64,000 nucleotides of DNA from Streptomyces sp. CB02058 (GTDB taxonomy: Bacteria; Actinomycetota; Actinomycetes; Streptomycetales; Streptomycetaceae). The stretch covers positions 248,001 to 312,000 of the forward strand of contig NZ_LIPG01000005.1 of assembly GCF_001905505.1 (NCBI RefSeq), given 5' to 3'. The translations under genes and the position numbers were made by a program. The notes beneath the pieces were generated by a model. It had not been told where the DNA came from. It made no database searches and was given only the letters and a program-made list of their open reading frames with translations. The stretch's first letter is position 1, and each line of letters begins with the position of its first letter. Of the stretch, positions 36,613-46,700 are shown in pieces.

Positions 36613-37290
36613 ATGCACCCTTCCAGGACACTCCGCCGCCTCCCCCGGGTCTGCGCGGCCGCGGTCGTCGTCGTCCTGGCCGCCGGAGGTCCGGCGGCGG
36701 TCGCGGCGGCCTCCCCGGTCGCCGCGACCACGGCGGCCACGGCGGTCGCGGCGGCCCCCGCCGACAGGACCGACCCGCGGACCGAAACCGCCGAGCTCAC
36801 CGTCCCGGCGATCGGCATCACCGATCTGCGCGTGGTGCCGTACGAGGGCACGACGGACGACGCTCCGGGCACCCGTGTCCAGGACACGGGTGCCGCGGCC
36901 AGCCCGTACGGCGAGAAGGGCGGCGTCGGGCCCGGCGAGACCGGGAACTACCTGGTGACGGCCCACCGGCTCTCCGCCGGAGGTCCGTTCCACGACCTGC
37001 CGTCGCTGGAGAAGGGCGACACGGTCCTCGTCACGGAGAACGGCACGGTGTACGAGTACCGGATCACGGAGACCCGGGAGACCTCGTTCCGCTCGGAGCG
37101 CTCGCTCGCCGAGCAGCGCGCCGAGGTGCCGGGCGAACCGGGCGGGAAGCCCACCGAGGCCATGATCACCCTCTCCACCTGCGCGACCCCGGAGGACGAC
37201 GCGGCCGGGAACTTCTGGCGCGACGCCCAGCACAACCCGGAGCACCGCATCGACAAGATCGGCGTACTGGTGTCGTCGCGGCCCGCGTGA
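36613..37290 (+). CDS. Sortase (class E/F-like transpeptidase)
   Basis: A 225-residue membrane-anchored Cys transpeptidase. The N-terminal hydrophobic stretch (VCAAAVVVVLAAGGPAAVAAA) anchors it; an Ala/Thr-rich linker leads to the sortase barrel. Catalytic residues are visible: His in NYLVTAHRLS, Cys in ITLSTCATPED and Arg in PEHRIDKIGVL. It should cut a C-terminal sorting motif and attach surface proteins to peptidoglycan. ATG at 36613 lies after a hairpin; a GTG at 36541 overlapping the ABC-F stop is the alternative. No sortase substrate gene is seen next to it. Confidence 0.85.
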   Translation: MHPSRTLRRLPRVCAAAVVVVLAAGGPAAVAAASPVAATTAATAVAAAPADRTDPRTETAELTVPAIGITDLRVVPYEGTTDDAPGTRVQDTGAAASPYGEKGGVGPGETGNYLVTAHRLSAGGPFHDLPSLEKGDTVLVTENGTVYEYRITETRETSFRSERSLAEQRAEVPGEPGGKPTEAMITLSTCATPEDDAAGNFWRDAQHNPEHRIDKIGVLVSSRPA

Positions 37291-37344
37291 ACGGGGACGG
37301 CCCCCGAAACGACCGGCTCCCAGGCCCCTCTCGGGTGGCCCGTC

Positions 37345-39774
37345 TCAGGACCCGCCGGGCATGTCGGTGGGCAGCTCCAGCCAGCGCGCCGTCCCCGGCT
37401 GAACAACATAGGCGCTGCCGTCCAGCCTGACCCGGACGCCCGGCCGTTCCGAGTCGGGTACGGCGATCCGCAGGCGTTCGGCGCGGAGGCGCAGGTCCAC
37501 GTCCCAGTGCCGCCGGAAGCGGAGCCGCATCCGGAACTTCGACAGCTGGGGCAGGGTGGCCGGCGCGAGCCACAGGGCGTCGTCGCGGGTCTCCAGGCCG
37601 GTCATGCCGCGCTGCACGAAGTCGAGCGTGCCCGCCATCGCCCCCAGGTGGATGCCCTCCTCGGTCGTACCGCCCTGGATGTCGGCGACATCACCGATCA
37701 GCGCCTCCTCGCAGTACGCCCAGGCGTCGTCGCGGTGCACCCGGGCCAGCACCCAGGCGTGGACGAGGGAGCTGAGGGTGGAGCCGTGGCTCGTGCGCTT
37801 CACGTAGTAGTCGACGGTGGCCCGCCAGGTCTCGTCGTCGAGTTCGTAGCCGAGCCTCCGGAACAGCGCGGCGAGTTCCCTGGGCGAGAAGAGGTAGCCC
37901 AGCATCAGCACATCGGCCTGCTTCGACGCCTGGTAGCGGTTGACGGTGTCCCCCTCCGCCTCCAGGATCCGGTCGAGGCGCCGGATGTTCCCGTACCGCT
38001 CCCCGTAGCCCTCCCAGTCCAGCTCGGCCAGGTCCCCGTAGCCGGCGAACTGGCTGATGACACCCCGGTGATGGGGCACGTACAGCAGGCGGGAGATCTC
38101 GTCCCAGCGGTCCGTCTCGGACGGGTCGAGCCGGATCCGGTCGAGGAGCTGCCGGCAGCGGCTCGCGGGCAGCGCGCGGCACAGCTCGCCGGCCCTCGCC
38201 AGCACCCAGGCCGCGGTCACGTTCGTGTACGTGTTGTCGTCGAGCCCCGCGGACTCGGAGTCCGGGTAGGCGTCGTGGTACTCGTCGGGTCCCACGACGC
38301 CCTTGATGCGGTAGCGCCCGAGGGACGCGTCCCACGCGGCGCTGTCCGCCCAGAAACGGGCGATCTGGAGCATCATCTCGGCGCCCTTGGAGTAGAGGTA
38401 CTCCGTGTCGCCGGTCGCCTGGCAGTACTGCCACACGTTGTACGCGACCGCCGAGCCGACATGGTGCTGGAGGCGTGACCGGTCGGGCAGCCAGCGGCCC
38501 GAACGCGGGTTGAGGTGGACCTCCTGGGTCTCCTCGCGCCCCTCGTCGGCGCTCTGCCACGGATACATCGCCCCGGCCCTGCCGATCGCCTGCGCGGCGG
38601 CCTGGGCGGCGGGGAGCCGCCGGTGGCGGTAGTCGAGCAACCCCCTTGACACCTCGGGTAGATGGAGGTTCAGGAAGGGCAGGACGAACAGCTCGTCCCA
38701 GAAGACGTGCCCCCGGTACGCCTCGCCGTGCAGCCCTCGGGCCGGCACGCCGACATCGAGCTCGGCGGTGTGCGGGGAGAGCGTCTGGAGCACATGGAAG
38801 AGGTGCAGCCGCAGGATGCGTCCGGGCTCGCCGGGGACCTCCAGCTTGGCCTGCTGCCACAGATCCGCCCAGGCCCGGCGGTGGGTGGTCAGCAGCCGGG
38901 CGTACACCGGGGCCTCCTCGACGGCGGACACGGCGGCCCGCAGCGGGCTGCCGATCGCCGGGTCCCTGGAGGTGAAGAGCGCGACCGTCTTGTCGACGAC
39001 GGCATCGGATTCCGGGGACAGCGGGAGCATCAGCGTCTGGTGGACCGCACGCGGCTCCTGCCGGGGCTCCGCCCGGTGGTCGCCGTTGCGCTCCGGGCCG
39101 CAGGAGGCCACCGTGCGGGCGGCCAGCGCGATACCGATGTCGGACTCGACCGTGCGGCAACGCAGCCACACCGCGGATTCCGGCTCCGTGCCGGTCTCCC
39201 AGCCGATGAGATGGCGGTCGGCGAGCTCCCGGTAGCGGGCGACACCGGTGTTGCGGATGTCGCCGTCGATCGCGGCCTCCACCTCCAGCTCCCCCGCCCA
39301 GCCATGGGCCGTGAACACCGTGTGCAGCGCGGCGAGATGGGGGTCGCCCATGTGTACGAGTCGCTCCTGCGCGACCGTCAGACGGCGGCCGTCGCCGTCC
39401 TCGTACACCGAGCGGCGCGTGAGGATTCCGCCGCGCAGGTCGAGGGACTGACGGTGCTCCGCCAGATACGGGTGGTCGGGGGTCAGCCAGGGGCCGGGGC
39501 CGGCGCCCTCGGGGTGGATGCGGTAGCGCAGCGGCAGCCAGTTGGGGAGGTTGACCATGTCCTCGTTCTCGACCTGGCGGCCCTGGACGGACGAGGTCAG
39601 ACGGTTGTAGCAGCCCGCCGCGTAGGTGCCCGGGTAGTGCGACTTCGCCGCCGGTGTCTCGGGCGCGGCTCCCCGGGTGGCGAAGTAGCCGTTGCCGAGG
39701 GTGCACAGGGCTTCGCGCAGGCGCTCCTTCTCCGGGTCGTACCCCTCGTACGCCCAGACCCAGCCCCGCGCCAT
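37345..39774 (-). CDS. Glycoside hydrolase family 65 disaccharide phosphorylase
   Basis: A 809-residue cytosolic enzyme that phosphorolyses an alpha-glucosyl disaccharide (maltose, trehalose, kojibiose or nigerose) to beta-glucose 1-phosphate. The N-terminal beta-sandwich begins WVWAYEGYDPEKERLREALCTLGNGY, which is diagnostic. The (alpha/alpha)6 barrel contains VVGPDEYHD with catalytic Glu near 495, and HGSTLSSLVHAW plus GTTEEGIHLGAMAGTLDF near the C-terminus bind phosphate. ATG overlaps the HAD gene stop (ATGA). The partner phosphomutase converts the product to glucose 6-phosphate. Exact disaccharide is not predictable by eye. Confidence 0.93.
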   Translation of the reverse strand: MARGWVWAYEGYDPEKERLREALCTLGNGYFATRGAAPETPAAKSHYPGTYAAGCYNRLTSSVQGRQVENEDMVNLPNWLPLRYRIHPEGAGPGPWLTPDHPYLAEHRQSLDLRGGILTRRSVYEDGDGRRLTVAQERLVHMGDPHLAALHTVFTAHGWAGELEVEAAIDGDIRNTGVARYRELADRHLIGWETGTEPESAVWLRCRTVESDIGIALAARTVASCGPERNGDHRAEPRQEPRAVHQTLMLPLSPESDAVVDKTVALFTSRDPAIGSPLRAAVSAVEEAPVYARLLTTHRRAWADLWQQAKLEVPGEPGRILRLHLFHVLQTLSPHTAELDVGVPARGLHGEAYRGHVFWDELFVLPFLNLHLPEVSRGLLDYRHRRLPAAQAAAQAIGRAGAMYPWQSADEGREETQEVHLNPRSGRWLPDRSRLQHHVGSAVAYNVWQYCQATGDTEYLYSKGAEMMLQIARFWADSAAWDASLGRYRIKGVVGPDEYHDAYPDSESAGLDDNTYTNVTAAWVLARAGELCRALPASRCRQLLDRIRLDPSETDRWDEISRLLYVPHHRGVISQFAGYGDLAELDWEGYGERYGNIRRLDRILEAEGDTVNRYQASKQADVLMLGYLFSPRELAALFRRLGYELDDETWRATVDYYVKRTSHGSTLSSLVHAWVLARVHRDDAWAYCEEALIGDVADIQGGTTEEGIHLGAMAGTLDFVQRGMTGLETRDDALWLAPATLPQLSKFRMRLRFRRHWDVDLRLRAERLRIAVPDSERPGVRVRLDGSAYVVQPGTARWLELPTDMPGGS

Positions 39775-40535
39775 CAGTTCGCCCCGCTGATCAGCAGGTC
39801 CCCCGGATCGGACACCACCAGGTCAGCGCCGTGCCGGCGCAGGGCGGCGGCGCCCTCGGAGGTGTCCGAGCGGTCCACACCGACGACCAGACCGAAGCCC
39901 CCGCGCCTGCCCGCCTCGACCCCGGCGAGCGCGTCCTCCACGACACCACTGTCCCCCGGCGGGACGCCCAGGCGCCGGGCCGCCTCGATGAACAGGGCGG
40001 GATCGGGCTTGCCGGGCAGTTCCAGGCGGCGCGCCTCGTTGCCGTCGACCACGGCCGTGAACAGGTCCAGGAGACCGGCACCGGCCAGCAGTTCGGTCGC
40101 GTGCCGGGAGGCGGAGGCGGCGGCGATCGGCACCCGCGCGTCGCGCAGCACGCGCAGGAGACGCACCGTGCCCGGCCAGACGGCGATCGGATGGGTGCGC
40201 AGGCTCTCGGTGAACGCCTTGTCCTTGCGCGCGGCGACGGCCCACACGGTCCCGGTTCCCGGCGGGTCGTCGGGGGTGCCCTCGGGGAGGTCGATCCCCC
40301 GGGACGCGAGGAAGGCGGAGGCGCCGTCCTTGCGCGCCTTGCCGTCGACGTAACTCCGGTAGTCGTCGGCCTCGTCGAACGGCCGCTGCCCCTCATGGGT
40401 GGCGAGACAGGCGTCGAACGCCTCCTTCCAGGCCGAGGCGTGGGCCGTCGCGGAGTCGGTGATCACGCCGTCCGTGTCGAAGACGACGGCGTGCACGGAG
40501 AGCAGGACTGCGGCCGGTGACGGTGCGCGTGCCAT
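39774..40535 (-). CDS. Beta-phosphoglucomutase-type HAD hydrolase
   Basis: A 253-residue HAD-superfamily protein. Motif I is VVFDTDGVITDS (nucleophile and acid/base Asp), motif II lies in AAASASRHATELL, the Lys is in PGKPDPALF and motif IV is GVVEDALAGVEAG. GKPDP and DALAG are typical of beta-phosphoglucomutases, which isomerise beta-glucose 1-phosphate to glucose 6-phosphate. The cap domain includes SYVDGKARKDGASAFL. ATG at 40535 was chosen since upstream codons lack protein character. It precedes and overlaps the GH65 gene, giving a two-gene pathway. Confidence 0.92.
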   Translation of the reverse strand: MARAPSPAAVLLSVHAVVFDTDGVITDSATAHASAWKEAFDACLATHEGQRPFDEADDYRSYVDGKARKDGASAFLASRGIDLPEGTPDDPPGTGTVWAVAARKDKAFTESLRTHPIAVWPGTVRLLRVLRDARVPIAAASASRHATELLAGAGLLDLFTAVVDGNEARRLELPGKPDPALFIEAARRLGVPPGDSGVVEDALAGVEAGRRGGFGLVVGVDRSDTSEGAAALRRHGADLVVSDPGDLLISGAN

Positions 40536-40764
40536 GACCGGATGGTCCCTTCGTCGAGGCGTTCCCCCGTTCCATGGCACCAGGTTCCGGGCCGGGCCGC
40601 TTCCTGTAGCTCCTGCGGTCTTCCGTCGCGCGCTGCCGGGAGGGCCCGTCGGGTACCCCGGGCGGCACGCTGGCGGAGCACGTCCGGAAGCACGTTTCCC
40701 GGGCCCAGCAGGGTAAAAAGTCGGAAAAGTTTCTCATTGTCCGATGTTGGATTACCGTAAAGAC

Positions 40765-40992
40765 ATGGCCAGTACCGAGCGTCAGACCGACCGGCAGGCG
40801 GAGTACGCGTGTCCTGCCTGCAAGAAGCCCGTCGACACCGTCCTCGAGCGGCACAAGACCCTCGGCATCTTCGTCCCCCACTGGGGTCCCGGGTCCTGCC
40901 ACAACCCCCACTGCCACAGGTACGGGGAGAAGCCCCGGGCCGCCGGGACGACGCGCCACTCCCGTGAGTCCGTCTCCCACGGGTCCGCCTGA
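40765..40992 (+). CDS. Small zinc-ribbon-like protein
   Basis: About 75 residues starting MASTERQTDRQAEYAC. Two metal-binding knuckles are visible: CPAC (residues 16-19) and CHNPHC (about 45-50), with further His. The rest is charged and probably disordered. No membrane segment. The upstream 60 bases are A/T-rich with TACCGT at 40753-40758 and no ribosome site, so the transcript could be leaderless. A nucleic-acid- or protein-binding role is inferred from the zinc ribbon only. Confidence 0.7.
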   Translation: MASTERQTDRQAEYACPACKKPVDTVLERHKTLGIFVPHWGPGSCHNPHCHRYGEKPRAAGTTRHSRESVSHGSA

Positions 40993-41037
40993 GAGCGGGG
41001 TCCGCCCGAGAGCTGTCCCGTCCGGCCCGGGCCCGGG

Positions 41038-42369
41038 TCAGGCCTTCGACCAGGTCTGGTTGGGTCCGCCGGAGCAGGGGAACAGCACGGCCGGGGTGCC
41101 GTTGGCGGTGTTCGCCTGATAGATGTCCACGCACTTGGTGGCGATCCTGGCGACCAGGTCCTGGGTGGAGTTGAGGTAGAACTGCTGGGCCGGGTTGCCG
41201 CTGCAGTAGGCCACCTGGATCGCGGTGAGATCCTCCGTCGACGCCCAGGCGACGTCCATGCACATCCCCAGGGCGCGTACGGTGCCGTCCGCCCTGAAGT
41301 CCCAGCGCTGGGCGGCCGATCCGTCGCACGGCCACAGGGTGAGCTGGGTGCCGTCCTTTCCGGACCCCGCGCTGAGGCACTTGCCCGACTGGGCGCTGAC
41401 CAGGGCGTTCCCGGGAGGCTTGGGCGCCGTGCCGGCCGACTTGCCGGTGCTCCTGGCCGCTGTCGCCTTCGGTGACGCGGCGGGCTTCTTCTTCACCGTG
41501 GCGGGCTCGGTGGACGCCTTCTCGCCGCCGGGGGCGGGTGCGGGCCTGGTGGCGGTCTTCGGCCCCTTGTCCACGGGGCCCGTCGAGGAGGCGGAGGGCG
41601 AGGGCGAAGGAGAGGGGGACGCGGCGGTGAAGGCACCGGGCCTGCGGGAGGAGCCGTCCTGGAGCACGGTGCCCGTCGTGGGCGAGGTGACCAGCTGGGC
41701 CGCGCCGTCGTCCCGGCCGCCGTCGGAGGCCAGCGCGAAGGGCAGGGCGATCAGCAGGGAACCGACGATCGCGGCGGCGGCCAGCAGCGGCTTCCTGGGC
41801 CGTCCCCCGACGGCGGCCTCCCCGTCGGCACCGGGGCCGCCGGGCACGGCGGAGGCCGCCGCTGCCGCCGCTGCCGGGGGCTCGGTGGAGGTCGCCGACA
41901 CCGCCGCGGCCGGCGACCCCGGGGCGCCCGCCCCGGGGCCGCCGGCCGCACCGGCCGGACCCACCCGACCGGCCTGACCGGCCTGACCCTCAGGGCCCGC
42001 CCGACCGGCCGCCTCGGGGGCACCAGCCCGGCTCGCCGCCGCGACCTCGCCGGCCGTACCGCTCCCGCCGGCCGTCGTGGCTCCGCCGGTGGTCCCCGCC
42101 TCGCCGGTCGTCGTGGCTCCGCCGGTGGTCCCCGCCTCGCCGGCCGTCGTGGCTGCGGTCGTCGTGGCTTCGCCCGCCGCCGGGGTCGCGGCGGTGGGTT
42201 CCTCGGGCGAGGCGGTGGCGGGCGGTGCGGCTGCGGGGACGAGGGCGGTACCGGGTGCGCCGGGGCCCGCGGGCAGCGCGACCGCCTGGCGGACGGAGGG
42301 CGGGCCGGGCCGGCCTGACGGGGTCGGCGCTGCGGCCCCGCTGCCTCCGGAAACCGGGGGAACGGACAT
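41038..42369 (-). CDS. Membrane-anchored ricin-type lectin protein, copy A
   Basis: A 443-residue protein in three parts: a Pro/Ala/Gly/Thr-rich cytoplasmic segment (1-190), one membrane segment (KPLLAAAAIVGSLLIALPFALAS, about 190-212), then a Ser/Pro/Lys-rich stalk and a C-terminal beta-trefoil (about 310-443) with SAQSGKCLSAG, QRWDF, KCVDIYQANTANG and NQTWSKA: the QxW-type repeats of ricin lectins. It should bind carbohydrate on the outer face. A 36-base tandem repeat in the DNA encodes TTGEAGTTGGAT-type units (42072-42155). It is the last gene of the minus-strand block, a paralogue of the next gene. Confidence 0.8.
   Translation of the reverse strand: MSVPPVSGGSGAAAPTPSGRPGPPSVRQAVALPAGPGAPGTALVPAAAPPATASPEEPTAATPAAGEATTTAATTAGEAGTTGGATTTGEAGTTGGATTAGGSGTAGEVAAASRAGAPEAAGRAGPEGQAGQAGRVGPAGAAGGPGAGAPGSPAAAVSATSTEPPAAAAAAASAVPGGPGADGEAAVGGRPRKPLLAAAAIVGSLLIALPFALASDGGRDDGAAQLVTSPTTGTVLQDGSSRRPGAFTAASPSPSPSPSASSTGPVDKGPKTATRPAPAPGGEKASTEPATVKKKPAASPKATAARSTGKSAGTAPKPPGNALVSAQSGKCLSAGSGKDGTQLTLWPCDGSAAQRWDFRADGTVRALGMCMDVAWASTEDLTAIQVAYCSGNPAQQFYLNSTQDLVARIATKCVDIYQANTANGTPAVLFPCSGGPNQTWSKA
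42072..42155. repeat. 36-base in-gene tandem repeat
   Basis: Two nearly identical 36-base units (42072-42107, 42108-42143) plus a partial third lie within the low-complexity N-terminal part of lectin copy A. Length variation would change the cytoplasmic segment without shifting the frame. Confidence 0.8.
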
Positions 42370-42408
42370 CGGATCACATCCTCCGTGAGGTGGGGGGTGG
42401 GCAGGTGC

Positions 42409-43746
42409 TCAGGCGAACGACCAGAGATGGTCGTCCTGGGCGGAGCAGCCGTACACGGTGAGGTTGGCGCCCCGGCCGCCCGATCCGCCCAGGCCCGCGA
42501 CGTCCAGGCAGAGGCCCGCGCTCTTGTGGTTGCGAATCCAGAACGCGCCGTCGGCCCTCTTGTCCAGGTACCACATCTGGTTGTCCCCGGAGCCCGGGTT
42601 GCAGTGCCACTCGTAGACGGCGGTCCTGGCGGGCTTGGCCCCGTAGTCCGGCAGATCCAGGCAGTAGTTGTCCTTGCCGTTGCGGACCGTGAACAGGTCC
42701 GCGCCGCCGGGGCCCGCACCCTTCTGGTTGACCACCAGGTCCCACAGCTGGTTGTCGCGGCTGGTGCCGTCGCAGGTGAACTGCTCCACGGAGCCGTTGA
42801 GTTGGCCCTTGCCGTAGTTCGGCACATCGACGCACAGGCCGGTCATCCGGTTCTTGATGAGGATGCCCGTGACGGTCGAGAACCGCGCACCCGTGGGCAG
42901 CGCGCCTCCGGCACGTACGGCGGCGCGGCGGGTGGCGGCCGTGGGTGAGGGCGCCGTCTTCGCGGGCTTCTCCGCCGACTCCTTCCGCGTACCGCTCGCC
43001 GGGGCGCGACCGGTGTCCGCGGCGGGACGCGCCGAAGGCGACGGCCCGGCGGACTCCTTCCGTGTACCCGAGGTGGGCGAGGGCGTCGCCGAGGGCGAGG
43101 CGGGCACATAACTCCCCGGGGTGCCGCCCGAGCGGCCCGAGTCGTGCGGCAGCACGTCGGACGAGACGGACGCCGCGGTGGGTCGCGTCCGGGTGTCGTC
43201 GTCGCTCATCCCCATGAAGAGGAGCGGTACGCCGATGAGCAGGCTCCCGCCGATCGCGGCAGCGGCGAGCAACGGCTTGTTGGGGCGCGGGGACGGCGGG
43301 TCGCCGGCGGCCGTGGTCGCCGCGGGCGGCTCCGCGGCACCGCCCGCGCCCGACGCGGCGGCAGTCCCGCCGTCGGGCTCGGCGGTGGAGGCGCCGGGGC
43401 CCGGTTCGGGTGCCACGGGGGTGCTGCCCACCGTCCGGGCGCGGCCCGTCGTGCCGGTCCGTGCGGTTTCGCCCGTTGCCGGTTCACCCGCCGCCGGTTC
43501 ACCCGGCTCAGGCTCACGTGCCGCCGGTTCGCCTGCCGTCGACGCGCTCGGCTCCGGTCCACTCGCGCCCGGTCCGGCCGTCGGTGCACCCGGCTCCGGT
43601 TCACTCGCGCCCGGTCCGCCTCCGGTCCTGCCTGCCGCCGGTGTGCGCGGGGCGAGGGCGGGGTTCGGTGCGGCGGGTCCGGAGACCTGGGGGAGCGCCG
43701 TGGCGCGGCGCACCGCCGGTTGTGCGGTGCCTTCTTCACTTGCCAT
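42409..43746 (-). CDS. Membrane-anchored ricin-type lectin protein, copy B
   Basis: A 445-residue paralogue of copy A with the same plan: low-complexity cytoplasmic part built on Ala-Gly-Glu-Pro repeats (about 1-155), membrane segment (KPLLAAAAIGGSLLIGVPLLFMG), a stalk containing SGTRKESAG/SGTRKESAE twice, and a C-terminal beta-trefoil with LCVDVPNYGKGQLNG, DNQLWDLV, NYCLDLPDYG, DNQMWYLDK, LCLDVAG and DDHLWSFA. The W-bearing repeats are better kept than in copy A. ATG at 43746 stands three bases after the upstream stop, so it is co-translated with the 1,038-residue protein. The extracellular sugar target is unknown. Confidence 0.82.
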   Translation of the reverse strand: MASEEGTAQPAVRRATALPQVSGPAAPNPALAPRTPAAGRTGGGPGASEPEPGAPTAGPGASGPEPSASTAGEPAAREPEPGEPAAGEPATGETARTGTTGRARTVGSTPVAPEPGPGASTAEPDGGTAAASGAGGAAEPPAATTAAGDPPSPRPNKPLLAAAAIGGSLLIGVPLLFMGMSDDDTRTRPTAASVSSDVLPHDSGRSGGTPGSYVPASPSATPSPTSGTRKESAGPSPSARPAADTGRAPASGTRKESAEKPAKTAPSPTAATRRAAVRAGGALPTGARFSTVTGILIKNRMTGLCVDVPNYGKGQLNGSVEQFTCDGTSRDNQLWDLVVNQKGAGPGGADLFTVRNGKDNYCLDLPDYGAKPARTAVYEWHCNPGSGDNQMWYLDKRADGAFWIRNHKSAGLCLDVAGLGGSGGRGANLTVYGCSAQDDHLWSFA

Positions 43747-43749
43747 GGG

Positions 43750-46700
43750 TCACTCGCTTCCGTCGCTGTGGGGGAGGCCGACCGGTCCGGCACAGCGGCC
43801 GGGCCAGGGGCCCGTGGCCGCCGCGTCGGGGCTCCGGCTCAGCGAGGCGTCCAGTCGCGCGAGCGCGGCCTCGTCCTGCTCGTCGAGCGGTGTCCCGCCG
43901 GGGGCGGACTCCCCGGGGATTCCAGGGAGTTCACGCAGGAGAATCAGAGGGGAGGCGGGCGCACCGCCGCCCTGGCGGACAGCCAGGACCCGGAACACCG
44001 TGCCCGGCGGGAAGACCACCTCGTCGGTCCGGGTGTTCTCCACCGGCCCGTCGAACAGCTGCCGCACCCGGCGCCCGGTGACCGACCAGATCACGTACCG
44101 CGCACCTCCGGGCGGTGGCTCACCGCTGCCGACGGGCAGCGCGCTGACGGGCCCGGCGTCCCTCAGCAGACTGCCCGGCGCCGGGGCCACCCCCGCGCCC
44201 GCACCCCGCACGGCCGCGCCCCGGAAGGCGGGCAGGCGACGCAGCCCCGAGGCCACACAGGCGGCGTACGGCAGAAGCCGCCCGTCGCCCGAACCGAGGG
44301 CGCGGTGCAGTGCGGCATGGCTCAACGGCCCTTCCGTGCAGCGCAGATAGAGGCTCAGCGCGATCAGGTCGGCCCGGGCTGCCTCCTGCTCCTGGCCGCG
44401 CAGCGCGGGCATCCGCGTGAGCATCCGGGCCACGGCGGCCCCGTAACGCTCCCACTCGGCCTCCGCGACCCCCCGGAACGCGACCCGGTCCTCCTCGGTG
44501 CTGCTGTACCCGGGCAGGAACGGCGCCGGGGCGAAGTCCCCGGCCCCTCGGACGACGCCGGTCGCCGGGGTCTCGCCCTCGGGTGGAGTCGGTACGGGCC
44601 CGGGCACGGAGGAGGTCGCGACGGATCGGGCGGGCGGGGCGGACACGGTCACGGTGGGCTGCCCGGAGGTCGTGGCCGCGGGAACGGGAGGTGCGGGGTC
44701 GCCCTCGGGCGCCGTGGAGGAACCCGAGGAGGCCGGGGTGCCCGAGGAGGCCGGGGTGCCCGAAGGTGCTGAGGCGCTCCCAGTCGCAGCGGAACCCGAG
44801 CTCGGCTCGGCAGCACCGGCCGGTTCAGGGTCGCCGTGTCCGGGAGCGGCCCCGGTAACCGCCGTACGCGTCGGAGAAGGCCCACCTCCCGTGGTGCCGG
44901 CGACGGGAGCACGGCCCGGCGTCCGCCCGGGCGTGGCGGCCGGGGTCTCGGGCGGGCCCACCGGCTCCGGGTCCGGGTCGGGCTCCAGGAGCTGGGCCAG
45001 CGGAATCCGGGGACGGGACGCGCCCGGACGCGAGGCGGAAGTCGGCCCGGAAGCCCGGACCGGAGACGGCGAAGCCGAACCAGAACCGGAAGCCGAGGCG
45101 GAGGAAGAAGCCGAAGCCGCGACCGAAGCAGCCGCAGGCACGGCCGTGGACGCAGACGCCGTATCAGGATCAGGCGCAGACGCCGGAGCAGGAGCCGGAT
45201 CAGGAGCGGACGTCGAGGTCGGAACAGGAGCCGAAGCAGCCCCATGCGCCGAACGCGACGCCGCGACCGGAGCGGACGCGGCCCCCGAGGCAGGCGCAAC
45301 GCCCCGGCCCGGCGCAGCGGACGACGCGGACGCACCTGCCGGGTCGGGCACGCCGCCCCGCGTGGACGTCCCCGCGGCAGGAGCCCTGGGCGCCGTGACC
45401 GCCGGAGTACGGGGCGCAGACGCCGCAGACGCCGCCCTCGCCGTCGCGTGCCCCGCCCCGCGCCCGGCCATACGCCCCGGCACCGTCCCCGGCACCGGGA
45501 GCTTCCCGAAACGGAGGCTTCGCAGATGGTGCAGGCCGGCCAGGTGACGCAGGGCCTGGCCTCCGTCCACGCAGGTGCCGTGCACCACGAGCCGGGCGCG
45601 GGCGCAGACGTCCGCGCCGAGCGCGCCCAGCAGCCGGGACAGTTCCGGCCAGAGCGACGCGTCCAGCGGTTCGCCGGTCCGGCCCACCTCGATCACCGGG
45701 CCGTCCGCCGCCACCGGGCGTCCGGCGAGGGGCGCGGGTTCGCCGTCCGGGCCGCCGACCCACAGGCCTGCCCGGGTCACGCCGACCTGCCAGCGGTCGG
45801 AGAGCGGCAGCACCCCCTGCTCGCCCGCGCCTCGGCCGGGGACCGGAGAGGTCCAGCGCAGCAGCCGGGGTTCCTTCCCGGGCGGGCACACCACGGCGTC
45901 CACATACGGGTGCCAGCGCGGGACCCCCTCGGCGTCGGCGAGGGTCGCGCGCACGGAGTACCGGTCCGTCAGGCCGCCGGCCGGGAGCAGCGGCAGCCCG
46001 GTGTGGACGACGACCTCGTGGCCGAGCGACCCGGCGAGCGACCTCCCCGCCTCCAGTACGTCGCTGCGTCCCCCCGGGGCGATCCTGACCCGGGAGCGTG
46101 CCGCCGTGGGCAGCGACCCGACGGCCTCGGCCACGTCGGCCGGCAGCACGTCCTCCCCGTCCGGTACGCCGACGAGGACCAGCGGCCCGCTCCGGTCCAC
46201 CGGTATCGCGTAGCAGAGGTCCCCGAGGCGCGGAGCGATGGCGTCCCTGGGCCGTACCAGCAGCCCGGCGGGTATCTGCTCGACCACGCATCCGCCCGCC
46301 GTGCTCCGTACCCCGGCCGCGGGTCCCGGCTGCCACACGGGAGCAGGCTGCCTCGGGCCCAGGGCGACCGGCTCGGCCCCCGGCGAGAAGCGCCACCAGC
46401 CGGCCTCCGTACGGGAGCCGGGGCGTACGCCGGGGACGAAGAGCCCGCCGCCCGGCACGACCAGGACGACCGCGTCGGGCGCGATCACCTCCAGCCCCCA
46501 GGCGTCGGCGATGCGGCGGGCGGGGGCCTCATGGTCCGGGCCGTCGAGTCCGGCACCGGACATGACCAGCCTGACGGAGGTGACGTCCTCCTCACGGAGC
46601 GAGTCGAGCAGCGTGGCCAGCCGTGGCCACAGCGCGTCGGCCATCGACTCGTCGGCCCCGGTCACCACGGTCACCGTGCCGTCGTCGTCGGCAGCCAGGG

